Shown piece by piece: positions 23,009 to 31,536 of a DNA stretch of 64,000 bases (positions are counted from its first letter, which is position 1; each line of letters opens with the position of its first letter). Made by a program: the position numbers and the translations under genes. Under the pieces are notes generated by a model. It was not told the DNA's origin. It saw nothing but the letters and a program-made list of their open reading frames with translations, and made no database searches. The stretch covers positions 4,092,501 through 4,156,500 of the forward strand of contig NZ_CP115396.1 in assembly GCF_027625995.1 (NCBI RefSeq), read 5' to 3'. The stretch comes from Hymenobacter yonginensis (GTDB lineage: Bacteria > Bacteroidota > Bacteroidia > Cytophagales > Hymenobacteraceae).

Positions 23009-24796
23009 CTACGCCGCGTCCTCGCTTTGCAGCTGGCGCTCATACAGCGCCCGGTACAGGCCGTTTTCGTCCTGCATCAGGGCTTCGTGGGTGCCGTGTT
23101 GTACAATCTGGCCGTCGTCGAGCACCAGAATTTCATCGGCCAGCTTCACGGAGCTCACGCGGTGCGAGATGATGAGGCTGGTGCGGTTGTGCATGATGCG
23201 CTGCAGGGCGCCCAGAATGGCGTTTTCGGTGTTGGTATCCACGGCCGACAGCGAGTCGTCGAGGATCAGGATTTTGGGCTCTTTCACCAGGGCCCGTGCA
23301 ATGCTGACGCGCTGCTTCTGGCCGCCCGAGAGCGTGATGCCCCGCTCGCCCACTTTCGTATCAAAGCCTTCGGGGAAGCGCATGATGTTGTCGTAGACGT
23401 TGGCATCTTTGGCGGCTTGCTGCATACGGGCCTCGTCGGGCTGGTCGAGGCCGAAGTTGATGTTGTTGCGGATGCTGTCCGAGAACAGGAACACGTCTTG
23501 GGGCACGTAGCCGATTTGCTCGCGCAGGCTGGTCAGGGCGTAGTCGCGCACGTCCACGCTGTCGATTTTGATGGCGCCTTCGCTCACGTCGAACAGGCGG
23601 CAGAGCAGCACGGCTATGGTGCTTTTGCCCGAGCCGGTGTTGCCGATGACGGCCAGCGTCTGACCCGGCCGGATGCGGAAGCTCACGTTGCGCAGGGCCT
23701 GAATGCCGGTGTCGGGGTAAGTGAAGCTGACGTTGTCGAAGACGATGTCGCCCTGAATTTCCTGCTGCACGTTCTCGCGCAACACGATGTCGGTTTTCTG
23801 GTCCAGAAACTCGTTGATGCGGGCCTGCGAGGCTTCGGCGCGCTGCACCAGGCTGCTGGTCCAGCCCAGCGCCGTGACGGGCCAGGTGAGCAGGTTCACG
23901 TAAATCAGGAACTCGGCAATGCTGCCCGTGGTGATGGTGCCCCGGATAACCTCCTGCCCGCCTAACCATACCGTGACGATGGTACTGAGGCCCACCAGAA
24001 ACAGAATCAGCGGGAAAAACAGCGAGTTCACAAAGTTAAGGCTCAGTGACTTGTCCTTGTAGTGCTCCGAGGCAATGGCGAACTGCCGGTGCGAATCCTG
24101 CTCCCGCACAAACGACTTCAAGACCCGAATCCCCGAAAACGCCTCCTGCACGAAGGTGGTCATGGCCGCCAAAGAGCGTTGGATTTCGTCGGACTTGCGC
24201 TCAATCAGCGTGTTCACGTAGAAAATGCTCACGCTCAGTACCGGCAGCGGCAGCAGCGTATAGAGCGTCAGCTTCACGTTCACCATCAGCATCAGCGGCA
24301 CGATGAGGATGAACAGGATAACGAGCTGCATGAAATACATCAGGGCCGGCCCGATGTACATGCGCACCCGTCCCACGTCCTCCGAAATGCGCGACATCAG
24401 GTCGCCGGTGCTGTGGCGGCGGTAGAAAGCCAGCGGCAGGCTTTGGTAGTGCTGGTAGATTTCGTTTTTCTGGTCATTTTCCACCAGCCGGCTCATCACG
24501 ATGAGCGTCTGGCGCATGAAGAACAGAAATACGCCACGCAATAGCGCCAGCACAATAATGAGCGTGCCGTAGAGCAGCACGTTGCGCCCGAACAGCGAGT
24601 ACACCTCGCCCTGCGCCGACGTGCCCGCAAACAGGTGGTACAGGTCGATGCCCTCGCTTACCAGATCGAAGGCGTAGCGCACAATCTGGGCCGGGAAAAT
24701 GGCCAGCAGCGTGCTCAGGGCCACAAACAGCACGCCGCCTAGGAAGTGCCATTTATAGCGAAACAGGTATTTGTTGGTAGCGGAAAGTGCGCGCAC
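23009..24796 (-). CDS. ABC exporter half-transporter, MdlA-like (permease + ATPase)
   Basis: A 595-residue ABC exporter half: six transmembrane helices (about 15-320), then the ATPase with Walker A GNTGSGKSTI, signature LSGGQKQRVS and Walker B ILILDDSLSAVD. The residue after the Walker B Asp is Asp where the catalytic Glu normally stands. E. coli MdlA has LDDALSAVD in the same place. A canonical signature with a degenerate catalytic base is complementary to the half-transporter at 14081-15859, so a heterodimer is likely. The start codon is GTG at 24796. It is divergent from leucine dehydrogenase. Confidence 0.88.
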   Translation of the reverse strand: MRALSATNKYLFRYKWHFLGGVLFVALSTLLAIFPAQIVRYAFDLVSEGIDLYHLFAGTSAQGEVYSLFGRNVLLYGTLIIVLALLRGVFLFFMRQTLIVMSRLVENDQKNEIYQHYQSLPLAFYRRHSTGDLMSRISEDVGRVRMYIGPALMYFMQLVILFILIVPLMLMVNVKLTLYTLLPLPVLSVSIFYVNTLIERKSDEIQRSLAAMTTFVQEAFSGIRVLKSFVREQDSHRQFAIASEHYKDKSLSLNFVNSLFFPLILFLVGLSTIVTVWLGGQEVIRGTITTGSIAEFLIYVNLLTWPVTALGWTSSLVQRAEASQARINEFLDQKTDIVLRENVQQEIQGDIVFDNVSFTYPDTGIQALRNVSFRIRPGQTLAVIGNTGSGKSTIAVLLCRLFDVSEGAIKIDSVDVRDYALTSLREQIGYVPQDVFLFSDSIRNNINFGLDQPDEARMQQAAKDANVYDNIMRFPEGFDTKVGERGITLSGGQKQRVSIARALVKEPKILILDDSLSAVDTNTENAILGALQRIMHNRTSLIISHRVSSVKLADEILVLDDGQIVQHGTHEALMQDENGLYRALYERQLQSEDAA

Positions 24797-24880
24797 GGCA
24801 GAGGAGGATAGAGGCCGGCCACTCTACGGCCCGCCAGCCACGAAGGTAGCGCAACCGATGGCCGGAACCGGAAATAGGGT

Positions 24881-24888
24881 TACTTTTG
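24881..24888 (+). promoter_or_regulatory. -7 box candidate upstream of leucine dehydrogenase
   Basis: TACTTTTG fits TAnnTTTG, 179 bases before the ATG. On the opposite strand, TAACTTTG (25002-25009) could serve the divergent ABC exporter gene. Neither has a strong TTG box, so both are tentative. Confidence 0.35.
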
Positions 24889-25067
24889 CACCCGAATTGA
24901 GGCCTGTGCCTCGTCGTGGGGTTCTATACGTACGAAACAGCGGGCAGCACCAAACTGCTCAACTTCAACGTAAATGAAGTCTCGCTTCGCGCTACAGCGT
25001 CCAAAGTTACACGCCCCGCTCTCTTCCCTCTCCCTCCTCCTCCCACCCACCCCCATTTCTTCATCCA

Positions 25068-26156
25068 ATGGTTGAAATCCAGCAAGTGACCGATACATCG
25101 GTCTTCAGTCAGATTGCCGAGCACCAGCACGAGCAGGTGGTATACTGCCACGACCACGAAACCGGGCTGCGCGCCATCATCGGCATCCACAATACGGTGC
25201 TGGGCCCGGCCCTAGGCGGCACCCGCATGTGGCACTATGCCTCCGACGCCGAAGCCCTCAACGACGTGCTGCGTCTCTCGCGCGGCATGACCTACAAAGC
25301 CGCCATTTCGGGGTTGAACCTGGGCGGTGGCAAGGCCGTCATCATCGGCGACCAGAGCCTGAAGACCGAAGCCCTGCTGCGCAAGTTTGGCCGCTTCGTG
25401 AAAAACCTCAACGGCAAGTACATCACGGCCGAAGATGTGAACATGACCACCAAGGACATGGAGTACATCCGGATGGAAACCAAGCACGTGGCGGGCCTGC
25501 CCGAAAGCATGGGCGGCTCCGGCGACCCCTCGCCGGTGACGGCCTACGGCACCTACATGGGCATGAAGGCCGCCGCCAAAAAGGCGTTCGGGTCTGATTC
25601 GCTGACCGGCAAGCGCATTGCGGTGCAGGGCGTGGGCCACGTGGGCACGTATCTGCTGGAGTATCTGCAGAAGGAAGGCGCCCAGCTGGTGCTCACCGAC
25701 TACTACGAAGACCGCGCCCTGGAGGCCGCCGCTCGCTTTGGCGCCCGCGCCGTGGGTCTCGACGAAATCTACGACCAGGACGTGGACATCTACTCGCCCT
25801 GCGCGCTGGGTGCTACCATCAACAACGACACCATCGATAGGCTGAAGTGCCGCGTGGTGGCGGGATGCGCCAACAACCAGCTCCAGGACGAAAACACGCA
25901 CGGACCGGCCCTCGTGGAGCGTGGCATCGTGTACGCCCCCGACTTCCTCATCAATGCCGGTGGCCTGATCAACGTATATTCGGAAGTTATTGGGGGCAGC
26001 CGCCAGTCGGCCCTCACCCAGACTGAGAAAATCTACGACATCACCACCCAGGTTCTCAACAAAGCCGAACAGGAGCAAAGCCACCCACAAGCCGCCGCCA
26101 CCCGGCAGGCCGAGGAGCGCATTGCCTCGCTCGGCAAAGTCAAATCCACTTTTTAA
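25068..26156 (+). CDS. Leucine dehydrogenase (Glu/Leu/Phe/Val dehydrogenase family)
   Basis: A 362-residue NAD-dependent enzyme that reversibly deaminates leucine, valine and isoleucine to their 2-oxo acids. K77 (MTYKAA) and K89 (LGGGKAV) have the 12-residue spacing of the substrate and catalytic lysines of Lysinibacillus LeuDH (K68/K80), and TAEDVNM supplies the catalytic Asp. The Rossmann motif is GVGHVGTYL near residue 189. It heads a same-strand run with nusB. Two paralogues of the superfamily occur at 40467 and 62259. The stop codon is followed almost at once by an inverted repeat. Confidence 0.92.
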   Translation: MVEIQQVTDTSVFSQIAEHQHEQVVYCHDHETGLRAIIGIHNTVLGPALGGTRMWHYASDAEALNDVLRLSRGMTYKAAISGLNLGGGKAVIIGDQSLKTEALLRKFGRFVKNLNGKYITAEDVNMTTKDMEYIRMETKHVAGLPESMGGSGDPSPVTAYGTYMGMKAAAKKAFGSDSLTGKRIAVQGVGHVGTYLLEYLQKEGAQLVLTDYYEDRALEAAARFGARAVGLDEIYDQDVDIYSPCALGATINNDTIDRLKCRVVAGCANNQLQDENTHGPALVERGIVYAPDFLINAGGLINVYSEVIGGSRQSALTQTEKIYDITTQVLNKAEQEQSHPQAAATRQAEERIASLGKVKSTF

Positions 26157-26158
26157 AT

Positions 26159-26241
26159 GGTTGAATGGCTTAATGGTTAAATGGCTGATCGGGCAACGAG
26201 TTAGCTGAACGACCAGCCATTTAACCATTAAGCCATTCAAC
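26159..26241. repeat. Inverted repeat GGTTGAATGGCTTAATGG
   Basis: The left arm 26159-26187 and right arm 26214-26241 match over 28 bases. It is AT-rich against a GC-rich background, begins three bases after the leucine dehydrogenase stop codon and ends 10 bases before the nusB start. Confidence 0.85.
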
Positions 26242-26251
26242 ACCCAATTCA

Positions 26252-27436
26252 ATGCTCAACCGTCGCACGCTCCGCATCAAGGTCATGCAGGCCCTGTACG
26301 CCTACCATCAGGCCGTCGGGTCCGATTTTTTGTTGGCCAATGACCGGATTGCGGATGCCTTCGCGCCCGATCTGACTTCGCCCGAACCGCAGGACCGGCG
26401 CAAGCTGCAGGGCCAGCGCAAGTTGGCGGAGGTGGTGTTCAAGGACTGGCACAAAACCGGCGAAGAACCCGAAAAGGGCGACGACGCTGCCATCCATTCG
26501 GCCGTGCAGGACGCCATCAGCTTTTACAAGAAGGCCATTGCCAAAGACGGCACCTTCTACGGCGGCCAGATGGTGCACGCCGCCGAGAGCATTCACGACC
26601 AGTACCTGCACCTGCTCAACATCCCCGAGTCGCTGCTGCAGGTGATTGAGGAAGACAAGGCCCGCGCCGCCCGCAAGCACATTGCGTCTGCGGAGCCGGC
26701 CCTGGACACCACGCGCCTCGAAGAAAACCTGGTGATTCAGAAGCTTATCGGCAATACGCAGCTGCAGGCCCTCACCATCCGGCGGGCCCAGCAGTGGCAC
26801 GGCGAAGAGGAAATGGAGGCCCTGCGCATGGCCTGGCGCAACGAAATGCGCCAGGACCCCGAGCTGATCAGCTACCTGGCCGCCCCGGCCGGCAACTACA
26901 CCGAGGACCAGGAGATGCTCAAGCACCTCTACAAAACCTACGTGTTCAAAGGCGAAAACCTGCCCCGCTACATCGAGGAAGACGACCTGAACTGGGAGGA
27001 AAACCGGTCCATCGTGAAAAACCTGGTGCTCAAGACGGTGAAGATGCTCGACGAGCCCGCCACCGAGGAGTTGGAGCTGATGGCGCTGTCGGCGAACTGG
27101 GCCGAGGACAAGGAGTTTGCCGAAAGCCTCTATCAGCAGACCCTAGCCGACGACGACAAGTACGAGAAGCTGATTGCCGAATCGGTGCAGAACTGGGACG
27201 TGGACCGCGTGGCCCTCACCGACAAGATTCTGCTGAAGATGGCCCTCTGCGAGATGCACCTGTTCCGGGGTATTCCGGTGAAAGTGACCATCAACGAGTA
27301 CATCGAAATCAGCAAAATCTACAGCACGCCCAAGAGCAAGCAGTTCGTGAACGGGATTCTGGATAAATTAGCCCAGGACCTGACCGCCAGCGGCGCCATA
27401 CGCAAGTCGGGCCGTGGCCTGCTCGACAACCAGTAA
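26252..27436 (+). CDS. nusB: Transcription antitermination factor NusB, long form
   Basis: A 394-residue protein. The NusB fold occupies roughly residues 235-375, with VQNWDVDRVALTDKILLKMALCEM and IPVKVTINEYIEISKIY as signatures. In the family this domain binds boxA RNA with NusE to control rRNA transcription. Typical NusB is about 140-160 residues; here an N-terminal helical extension of about 230 residues begins with LNRRTLRIKVMQALYAYHQ, which itself copies the normal NusB start. The NusB domain therefore seems interrupted by a large insertion after its first helix. Long NusB forms are usual in Bacteroidota. Confidence 0.88.
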   Translation: MLNRRTLRIKVMQALYAYHQAVGSDFLLANDRIADAFAPDLTSPEPQDRRKLQGQRKLAEVVFKDWHKTGEEPEKGDDAAIHSAVQDAISFYKKAIAKDGTFYGGQMVHAAESIHDQYLHLLNIPESLLQVIEEDKARAARKHIASAEPALDTTRLEENLVIQKLIGNTQLQALTIRRAQQWHGEEEMEALRMAWRNEMRQDPELISYLAAPAGNYTEDQEMLKHLYKTYVFKGENLPRYIEEDDLNWEENRSIVKNLVLKTVKMLDEPATEELELMALSANWAEDKEFAESLYQQTLADDDKYEKLIAESVQNWDVDRVALTDKILLKMALCEMHLFRGIPVKVTINEYIEISKIYSTPKSKQFVNGILDKLAQDLTASGAIRKSGRGLLDNQ

Positions 27437-27587
27437 GGCGTGGTGGGAGCCTGGTATCGGGCAAGCAGAGCAGGCGGCGCCGGTTTTGCTGACCCCGGGC
27501 AAGTTGCATCTCGTTTGTGCGTTACTTCGTACTCAAGCTCATCAAGTTTGTCTCCTTACTCCCTACTTCATACTCAAGACTAAAAAA

Positions 27588-27899
27588 ATGGGTAGCAAAA
27601 CCACTACCGGTATTCTGTGCTTCGCGGGCGGAGCCCTGGCCGGCGCCGCCATTGGCCTCCTGTATGCGCCTGAAAAAGGCCGCGAAACCCGCAGCTGGCT
27701 GAGCTATCAGCTGGAGAAGTACCGCGAAACCCTGGCCGACCTCACCGAAAACCTGGTGACCAACCGCGCCGACCAGGGGCCCAGCTCGGCCAAGAGCGAA
27801 GGCCAGCGCGTGATTCAGGACGCCAAGAGCAAGGCCGAGCAGCTGCTCGGCGACGTGGATCAGCTCATCAACCAGATCAACTCGCGCAAGACAGTTTAA
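27588..27899 (+). CDS. YtxH domain protein
   Basis: A 103-residue protein with one N-terminal transmembrane segment GILCFAGGALAGAAIGLLYA, the PEKGRETR motif after it, and a helical Lys/Gln-rich tail. This is the YtxH (gas-vesicle/stress-related) family; function is unknown, possibly envelope stress. The ATG at 27588 is preferred because it begins exactly at the conserved start. The 15-base near-repeat TACTTCGTACTCAAG / TACTTCATACTCAAG lies just upstream. Confidence 0.8.
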   Translation: MGSKTTTGILCFAGGALAGAAIGLLYAPEKGRETRSWLSYQLEKYRETLADLTENLVTNRADQGPSSAKSEGQRVIQDAKSKAEQLLGDVDQLINQINSRKTV

Positions 27900-27974
27900 G
27901 TGACCAACCGAACGTGACGATGTGCTGAGGTGCTGCGTGCAGGAAACTGTCGGCAGCGCGTCAGCACATTTTCA

Positions 27975-28006
27975 TTTTCAGCACCGGCCGCGCTTGGGTA
28001 CCTTTG
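27975..28006 (+). promoter_or_regulatory. Promoter candidate for the isocitrate dehydrogenase gene
   Basis: TTTTC (27975-27979), 19 bases, then TACCTTTG (27999-28006), 67 bases upstream of the ATG. The hemA promoter candidate has the same TTTTC-19-TA spacing. Confidence 0.5.
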
Positions 28007-28073
28007 CGCTGCCGATGGGCAACGCTGGTCCTGGCGGCACCTTAGTACATCAAACAATCAGCAAATCAATACA

Positions 28074-29075
28074 ATGCACCTTATCACCCTCATCCCCGGC
28101 GACGGCATCGGCCCGGAAATCACGAAAGCTGTTACGGACATCTTCACGGCGGCCCAGGTGCCGGTGCAATGGGAAGAGCAGAACGCCGGCCAGACCACCT
28201 TCGACCAGTCGGGCGAGCTGATTCCGCAGGCGCTGCTGACGTCGCTGGAGAAAAACCGCGTGGCGCTGAAAGGCCCCATTACGACGCCGGTGGGCAAGGG
28301 CTTCCGCAGCATCAACGTGACGCTGCGCCAGAAGTACGACCTCTACCAGAACGTGCGCCCGTCTAAAACCACCGACGGCATCAAAACGCGCTACGAGGGC
28401 ATTGATCTGGTGCTGTTCCGCGAAAACACCGAGGGCCTGTACTCGGGCCTGGAAGTGTACGATGAGCGCCTGGGCATTGCCGACTCGTTCAACCGCATCA
28501 CCAAGGAAGGCTCGCGCAAAATCTGCCGCGCCGCCTTCGCCTACGCCGACAAGCACGGCCGCAAGAAGGTGACTCTGGCCCACAAAGCCAACATCCTGAA
28601 GATGGCCGGCACCCTGATGCTGAACGCCTGCAAGGAAGCCAGCAACGAGTTTCCGCACATCGTGTTCGAAGACAAGATCATCGACAACATGTGCATGCAG
28701 CTGGTGGGCAAGCCCGAGCAGTTTGATGTGGTGGTAACCACCAACCTGTTCGGCGACATCCTGTCTGACCTGTGCGCCGGCCTCGTGGGCGGCCTGGGCG
28801 TGGTAGCCGGTGCCAACATCGGCGACGACATGGCCATCTTTGAAGCCGTGCACGGCTCGGCCCCCGACATTGCCGGCCAGGGCAAAGCCAACCCCACGGC
28901 CCTGCTGCGCTCGGCCCTGATGATGCTGCACCACCTCGGCGAGCACCAGCACGCCGACCGGATTGAGAAGGCCCTGGAAGCCACCCTCAAGACCAAGGAA
29001 AAATGTACCGGCGACCTGGGCGGCACGGCCTCGACCAGCGAGTTCACCCAGTCGATTATTGCTAATTTGCAGTAG
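28074..29075 (+). CDS. NAD-type isocitrate dehydrogenase (isocitrate/isopropylmalate dehydrogenase family)
   Basis: A 333-residue beta-decarboxylating dehydrogenase. Motifs are IPGDGIGPEI at the N-terminus, the substrate-binding LFRENTEGLYSG near residue 120, the metal-binding TNLFGDILSD near residue 225, and HGSAPDIAGQGKANPTA. RENTEGLYSG and the length fit the isocitrate enzyme of the mitochondrial-type NAD-dependent group, which makes 2-oxoglutarate in the TCA cycle, better than 3-isopropylmalate dehydrogenase. Homoisocitrate dehydrogenase is a less likely alternative. The ATG at 28074 follows a good promoter; an upstream start would overlap that promoter. Confidence 0.88.
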   Translation: MHLITLIPGDGIGPEITKAVTDIFTAAQVPVQWEEQNAGQTTFDQSGELIPQALLTSLEKNRVALKGPITTPVGKGFRSINVTLRQKYDLYQNVRPSKTTDGIKTRYEGIDLVLFRENTEGLYSGLEVYDERLGIADSFNRITKEGSRKICRAAFAYADKHGRKKVTLAHKANILKMAGTLMLNACKEASNEFPHIVFEDKIIDNMCMQLVGKPEQFDVVVTTNLFGDILSDLCAGLVGGLGVVAGANIGDDMAIFEAVHGSAPDIAGQGKANPTALLRSALMMLHHLGEHQHADRIEKALEATLKTKEKCTGDLGGTASTSEFTQSIIANLQ

Positions 29076-29080
29076 CACCA

Positions 29081-29108
29081 AGTAGCCCAGGCTCCCGCCT
29101 GTGCTGCC
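29081..29108. repeat. Small palindrome (GTAGC..AGGCT family, copy 3)
   Basis: AGTAGCCCAGGCTCCCGCCTGTGCTGCC is partly self-complementary around its centre (AGGC..GCCT, with flanking AGTAGC/GCTGCC). It begins six bases after the isocitrate dehydrogenase stop codon. Confidence 0.4.
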
Positions 29109-29205
29109 GGTCAGCCGAAGCGTGTTTGACCGTTTTCGGGCGGCCGCTTGTTGTGCTGCTATCCGGCCCCGGCGGAAGCCTTGGCTACATTCCAACTCTC
29201 ATTCC

Positions 29206-29721
29206 ATGAAACGCACGTTCCTTTTCCTGCTGGCCGGCACTCTGCTGACCAGCGCCTGCAACACCGATAAAACCACGGAAGTGGGCGCCGAAGGCATGAA
29301 TGCCGCCGCCACCGAGGCTGCCGCCAACCCCACCGTGGACAACCCCAACGTGACCAACGAAACGGAGGTGCCCAACCCCAACGCCCCGGTGATGACCTTC
29401 GCCGAGTCGGACCACGACTTCGGCGACATCCAGCCCGGCTCGGTGGTGAAGCACACGTTCACGTTCACCAACACCGGCAAAACGCCGCTGCTGATTGGAA
29501 ACGCCACCGCATCGTGCGGCTGCACCACGCCCAACTGGACCAAAGAGCCGATTGCGCCCGGCGCCACCGGCACGATTGACGTGCAGTTCGACAGCCACGG
29601 CAAGTCGGGCATGCAGAACAAGCAGATTTCGGTGCAGGCCAACACCACGCCCAGCACCACGGTTATTGCCATTAAGGCCAACATCCTGCCCGACGGCGCG
29701 CAGGGCCCGGTTCGGCAGTAG
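29206..29721 (+). CDS. DUF1573 lipoprotein
   Basis: A 171-residue lipoprotein with signal peptide and C18 lipobox (LLTSAC). An Ala/Asn/Pro-rich linker (about 20-65) precedes a DUF1573 Ig-like domain (about 65-165) with DHDFGDIQPGSVVKHTFTF, ASCGCTTP and PGATGTIDVQF. DUF1573 is common in Bacteroidota and is often encoded beside yajC, as here; its function is unknown. The conserved Cys pair in SCGC may bind metal or form a disulfide. The ATG at 29206 begins the signal peptide. Confidence 0.88.
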   Translation: MKRTFLFLLAGTLLTSACNTDKTTEVGAEGMNAAATEAAANPTVDNPNVTNETEVPNPNAPVMTFAESDHDFGDIQPGSVVKHTFTFTNTGKTPLLIGNATASCGCTTPNWTKEPIAPGATGTIDVQFDSHGKSGMQNKQISVQANTTPSTTVIAIKANILPDGAQGPVRQ

Positions 29722-29766
29722 TGCCTCTTTGCTGAGCCTGGCCGACCCGCCAAGCTGCGCTGCGCC

Positions 29767-29830
29767 AAGGACCTTATGGCAGCGGAATGCGTCGCGACAA
29801 CGTCGGCGGTTCTGCTGGCATAAGGTCCTT
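29767..29830. repeat. Inverted repeat AAGGACCTTATG
   Basis: Arms 29767-29778 and 29819-29830 match exactly; extending inward, 18 of 20 bases match. It lies between the DUF1573 and yajC genes and is followed by a second GGTAC-rich segment. Confidence 0.6.
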
Positions 29831-29894
29831 CGCGTTACCCCGGATGGCAGTACCTTGCCACCTCATTCTTTTTCACCTCCTCACGCCTTTTTAC

Positions 29895-30221
29895 ATGTTT
29901 GCTACCCTTTTGCTGCAGGCTGCTGCCACCAACGAGAGCTTTATGTCGTATCTGTTTCCGGTGGCCATTGCGGTGGTGCTCTACTTCTTCATGATCCGGC
30001 CCCAGCAACGCAAAGCCGCCGAAGCCAAGAAATTCCGCGAGTCGATTGGCAAAGGCGCTACCGTGGTAACCATCGGCGGCCTGCACGGCAAAGTGGTGGA
30101 CCTGACCGACGAAGCCGTTATCATTGAAGTGGACCGCGGCACCAAGCTCAAGTTCGACCGTTCGGCCATTGCCCGCGAAGTGAAGCCCGCCAAGGACAGC
30201 GTAAAAGACACTGTAGCGTAA
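29895..30221 (+). CDS. yajC: Preprotein translocase subunit YajC
   Basis: A 108-residue inner-membrane protein with one transmembrane helix (about 17-37) ending in the family signature FMIRPQQRK. The soluble domain has VVTIGGLHGKVV and KLKFDRSAIARE. YajC binds SecDF and assists protein export. It lies in the usual Bacteroidota order DUF1573-yajC-ybbR-coaE. An in-frame ATG at 29787 is less likely because it would run through the inverted repeat. Confidence 0.95.
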   Translation: MFATLLLQAAATNESFMSYLFPVAIAVVLYFFMIRPQQRKAAEAKKFRESIGKGATVVTIGGLHGKVVDLTDEAVIIEVDRGTKLKFDRSAIAREVKPAKDSVKDTVA

Positions 30222-30304
30222 GCCAGACCCGGGACGAAGGACAACGCCGACAGTGAGTTGCCTTCGTCCTGGCTTGCCAAGCCCGAAACCTTACTCCGTA
30301 CCCA

Positions 30305-31288
30305 ATGCCGCTAAACCGCTCTGCCCAGTTGATGCGCTGGTTTTTCAGCCCGTTTTACGGGCAGGAGCGGAGCTATTGGCGGGCCGTGACGGCGTGCTTT
30401 CTGGCGGCCAGCACGTTCTGGCTGCTCAATGCCCTCAACAAAACCTATACTACCCGCATTGCCTATCCGCTGGCCTGGCGCTACGATGCCACGCGCTACG
30501 TACCGGTGCAGCCGCTGCCCACCGAGGTAGCTGTGAACGTGACAACCCGGGGCTGGAAGCTGCTGCGCAAGCACCTGATGCTGGACATGAAGCCCGCCGA
30601 AATCACGCTGCCCGGGCTGCCCGCCACGCGCTACGTGACGGGGCGGGTGGTGCGGCCGGCGCTACAGGCCTCCATGGAAGGGCTGCAGTTCAACTACCTG
30701 ATTTCTGATACCCTGTGGGTGGCCTTCGACCGGCTGCTGAGCCGCCGGCTGCCTTTGGCCCTGAGCCCCGCCGCCGACGGCTCGGCGCTGCCGTTTGCGG
30801 CCCGATTTACGCCGGCTTCGGTGGTGTTTCGGGGGCCGGCGCGGCAGGTGCTGGCGCTGTCCAACCCCTACCCGGTGCACCTGCCCCGCGCCCCGGCCAG
30901 CAGCTCCAACGGCGACATGAGCGTGCCCATCGGCGGGCCCGACCTGGTGAAAACCAGCGTGCCCGAGGTGCGCGTGCGCCTGCAGCCCCGCCCGCTGGTG
31001 AGCGTGCTGATGCGCATTGTGCCCGAGCTATCCGGATTTCCGGCGGGCCGGGAGTACCAGCTGCGGCCGGCCACGGTGCAGGTGCGCCTGCAGTGCTTCC
31101 CCGAGGACAGCGCCCGCCTCAGCCAGCAGCGTAGCCAGGTTCGCGTGCAGCTCCACTACGGCCAGTTCGCCGGCCCCGATTCCAGCCTGCAGCCCGTGCT
31201 GGCCCAGGTGCCGGCCCTCGTCCGGGGCCGCCGCGTCATCACCCCCACCGTCCGCGTATCTGTGAGTGGGGGTGGGGTGATGAAGTAG
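30305..31288 (+). CDS. YbbR-like domain protein
   Basis: A 327-residue protein with one N-terminal transmembrane helix (about 25-45, VTACFLAASTFWLLNAL) and then repeated YbbR-type beta modules (about 55-130 and 215-320), for example YVPVQPLPTEVAVNVTTRGW. YbbR (CdaR) regulates diadenylate cyclase in Firmicutes; in Bacteroidota the homologue is regularly placed between yajC and coaE, as here, with unknown role. The last residues, SGGGVMK, run into the repeat region. Confidence 0.85.
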   Translation: MPLNRSAQLMRWFFSPFYGQERSYWRAVTACFLAASTFWLLNALNKTYTTRIAYPLAWRYDATRYVPVQPLPTEVAVNVTTRGWKLLRKHLMLDMKPAEITLPGLPATRYVTGRVVRPALQASMEGLQFNYLISDTLWVAFDRLLSRRLPLALSPAADGSALPFAARFTPASVVFRGPARQVLALSNPYPVHLPRAPASSSNGDMSVPIGGPDLVKTSVPEVRVRLQPRPLVSVLMRIVPELSGFPAGREYQLRPATVQVRLQCFPEDSARLSQQRSQVRVQLHYGQFAGPDSSLQPVLAQVPALVRGRRVITPTVRVSVSGGGVMK

Positions 31289-31320
31289 TGGGGTGATGGG
31301 GGTTATGAAGTAATAGGGTA

Positions 31321-31434
31321 AAGGAAGAACGTCATTCCGAGCGGAGCGAGGAATCTCGCGTGCTGACGTTGGATTATTATTGCAACATCAGCACGCGAGA
31401 TTCCTCGCGCTGCTCGGAATGACGTTCTTCCTTT
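31321..31434. repeat. Long inverted repeat (GTCATTCCGAG subtype, copy 5)
   Basis: The left arm starts AAGGAAGAACGTCATTCCGA; the right arm ends with its complement. The centre is GCGTGCTGACGTTG against CAACATCAGCACGC. The arms match over about 45 bases with few mismatches. Confidence 0.9.
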
Positions 31435-31527
31435 ACCTGTCACCTGTCACCTGTCACCTGTCACCTGTCACCTGTCACCTCATCACCTCATCACCTCATC
31501 ACCCCATCACCCCATCACCCCATCACC
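31435..31527. repeat. Tandem repeat TCACCTG / TCACCTCA / TCACCCCA
   Basis: Six copies of the 7-mer TCACCTG, then three of TCACCTCA and three of TCACCCCA, ending 10 bases before the coaE ATG. The unit length changes from 7 to 8. Similar TCATCACC octamers occur at 13014-13029 (before truA) and 57611-57650. Confidence 0.9.
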
Positions 31528-31536
31528 AAATAAAAT

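Noticed and set aside
31435-31527. CRISPR array
   Set aside because: The units are only 7-8 bases and contiguous with no spacers, so this is a simple tandem repeat.
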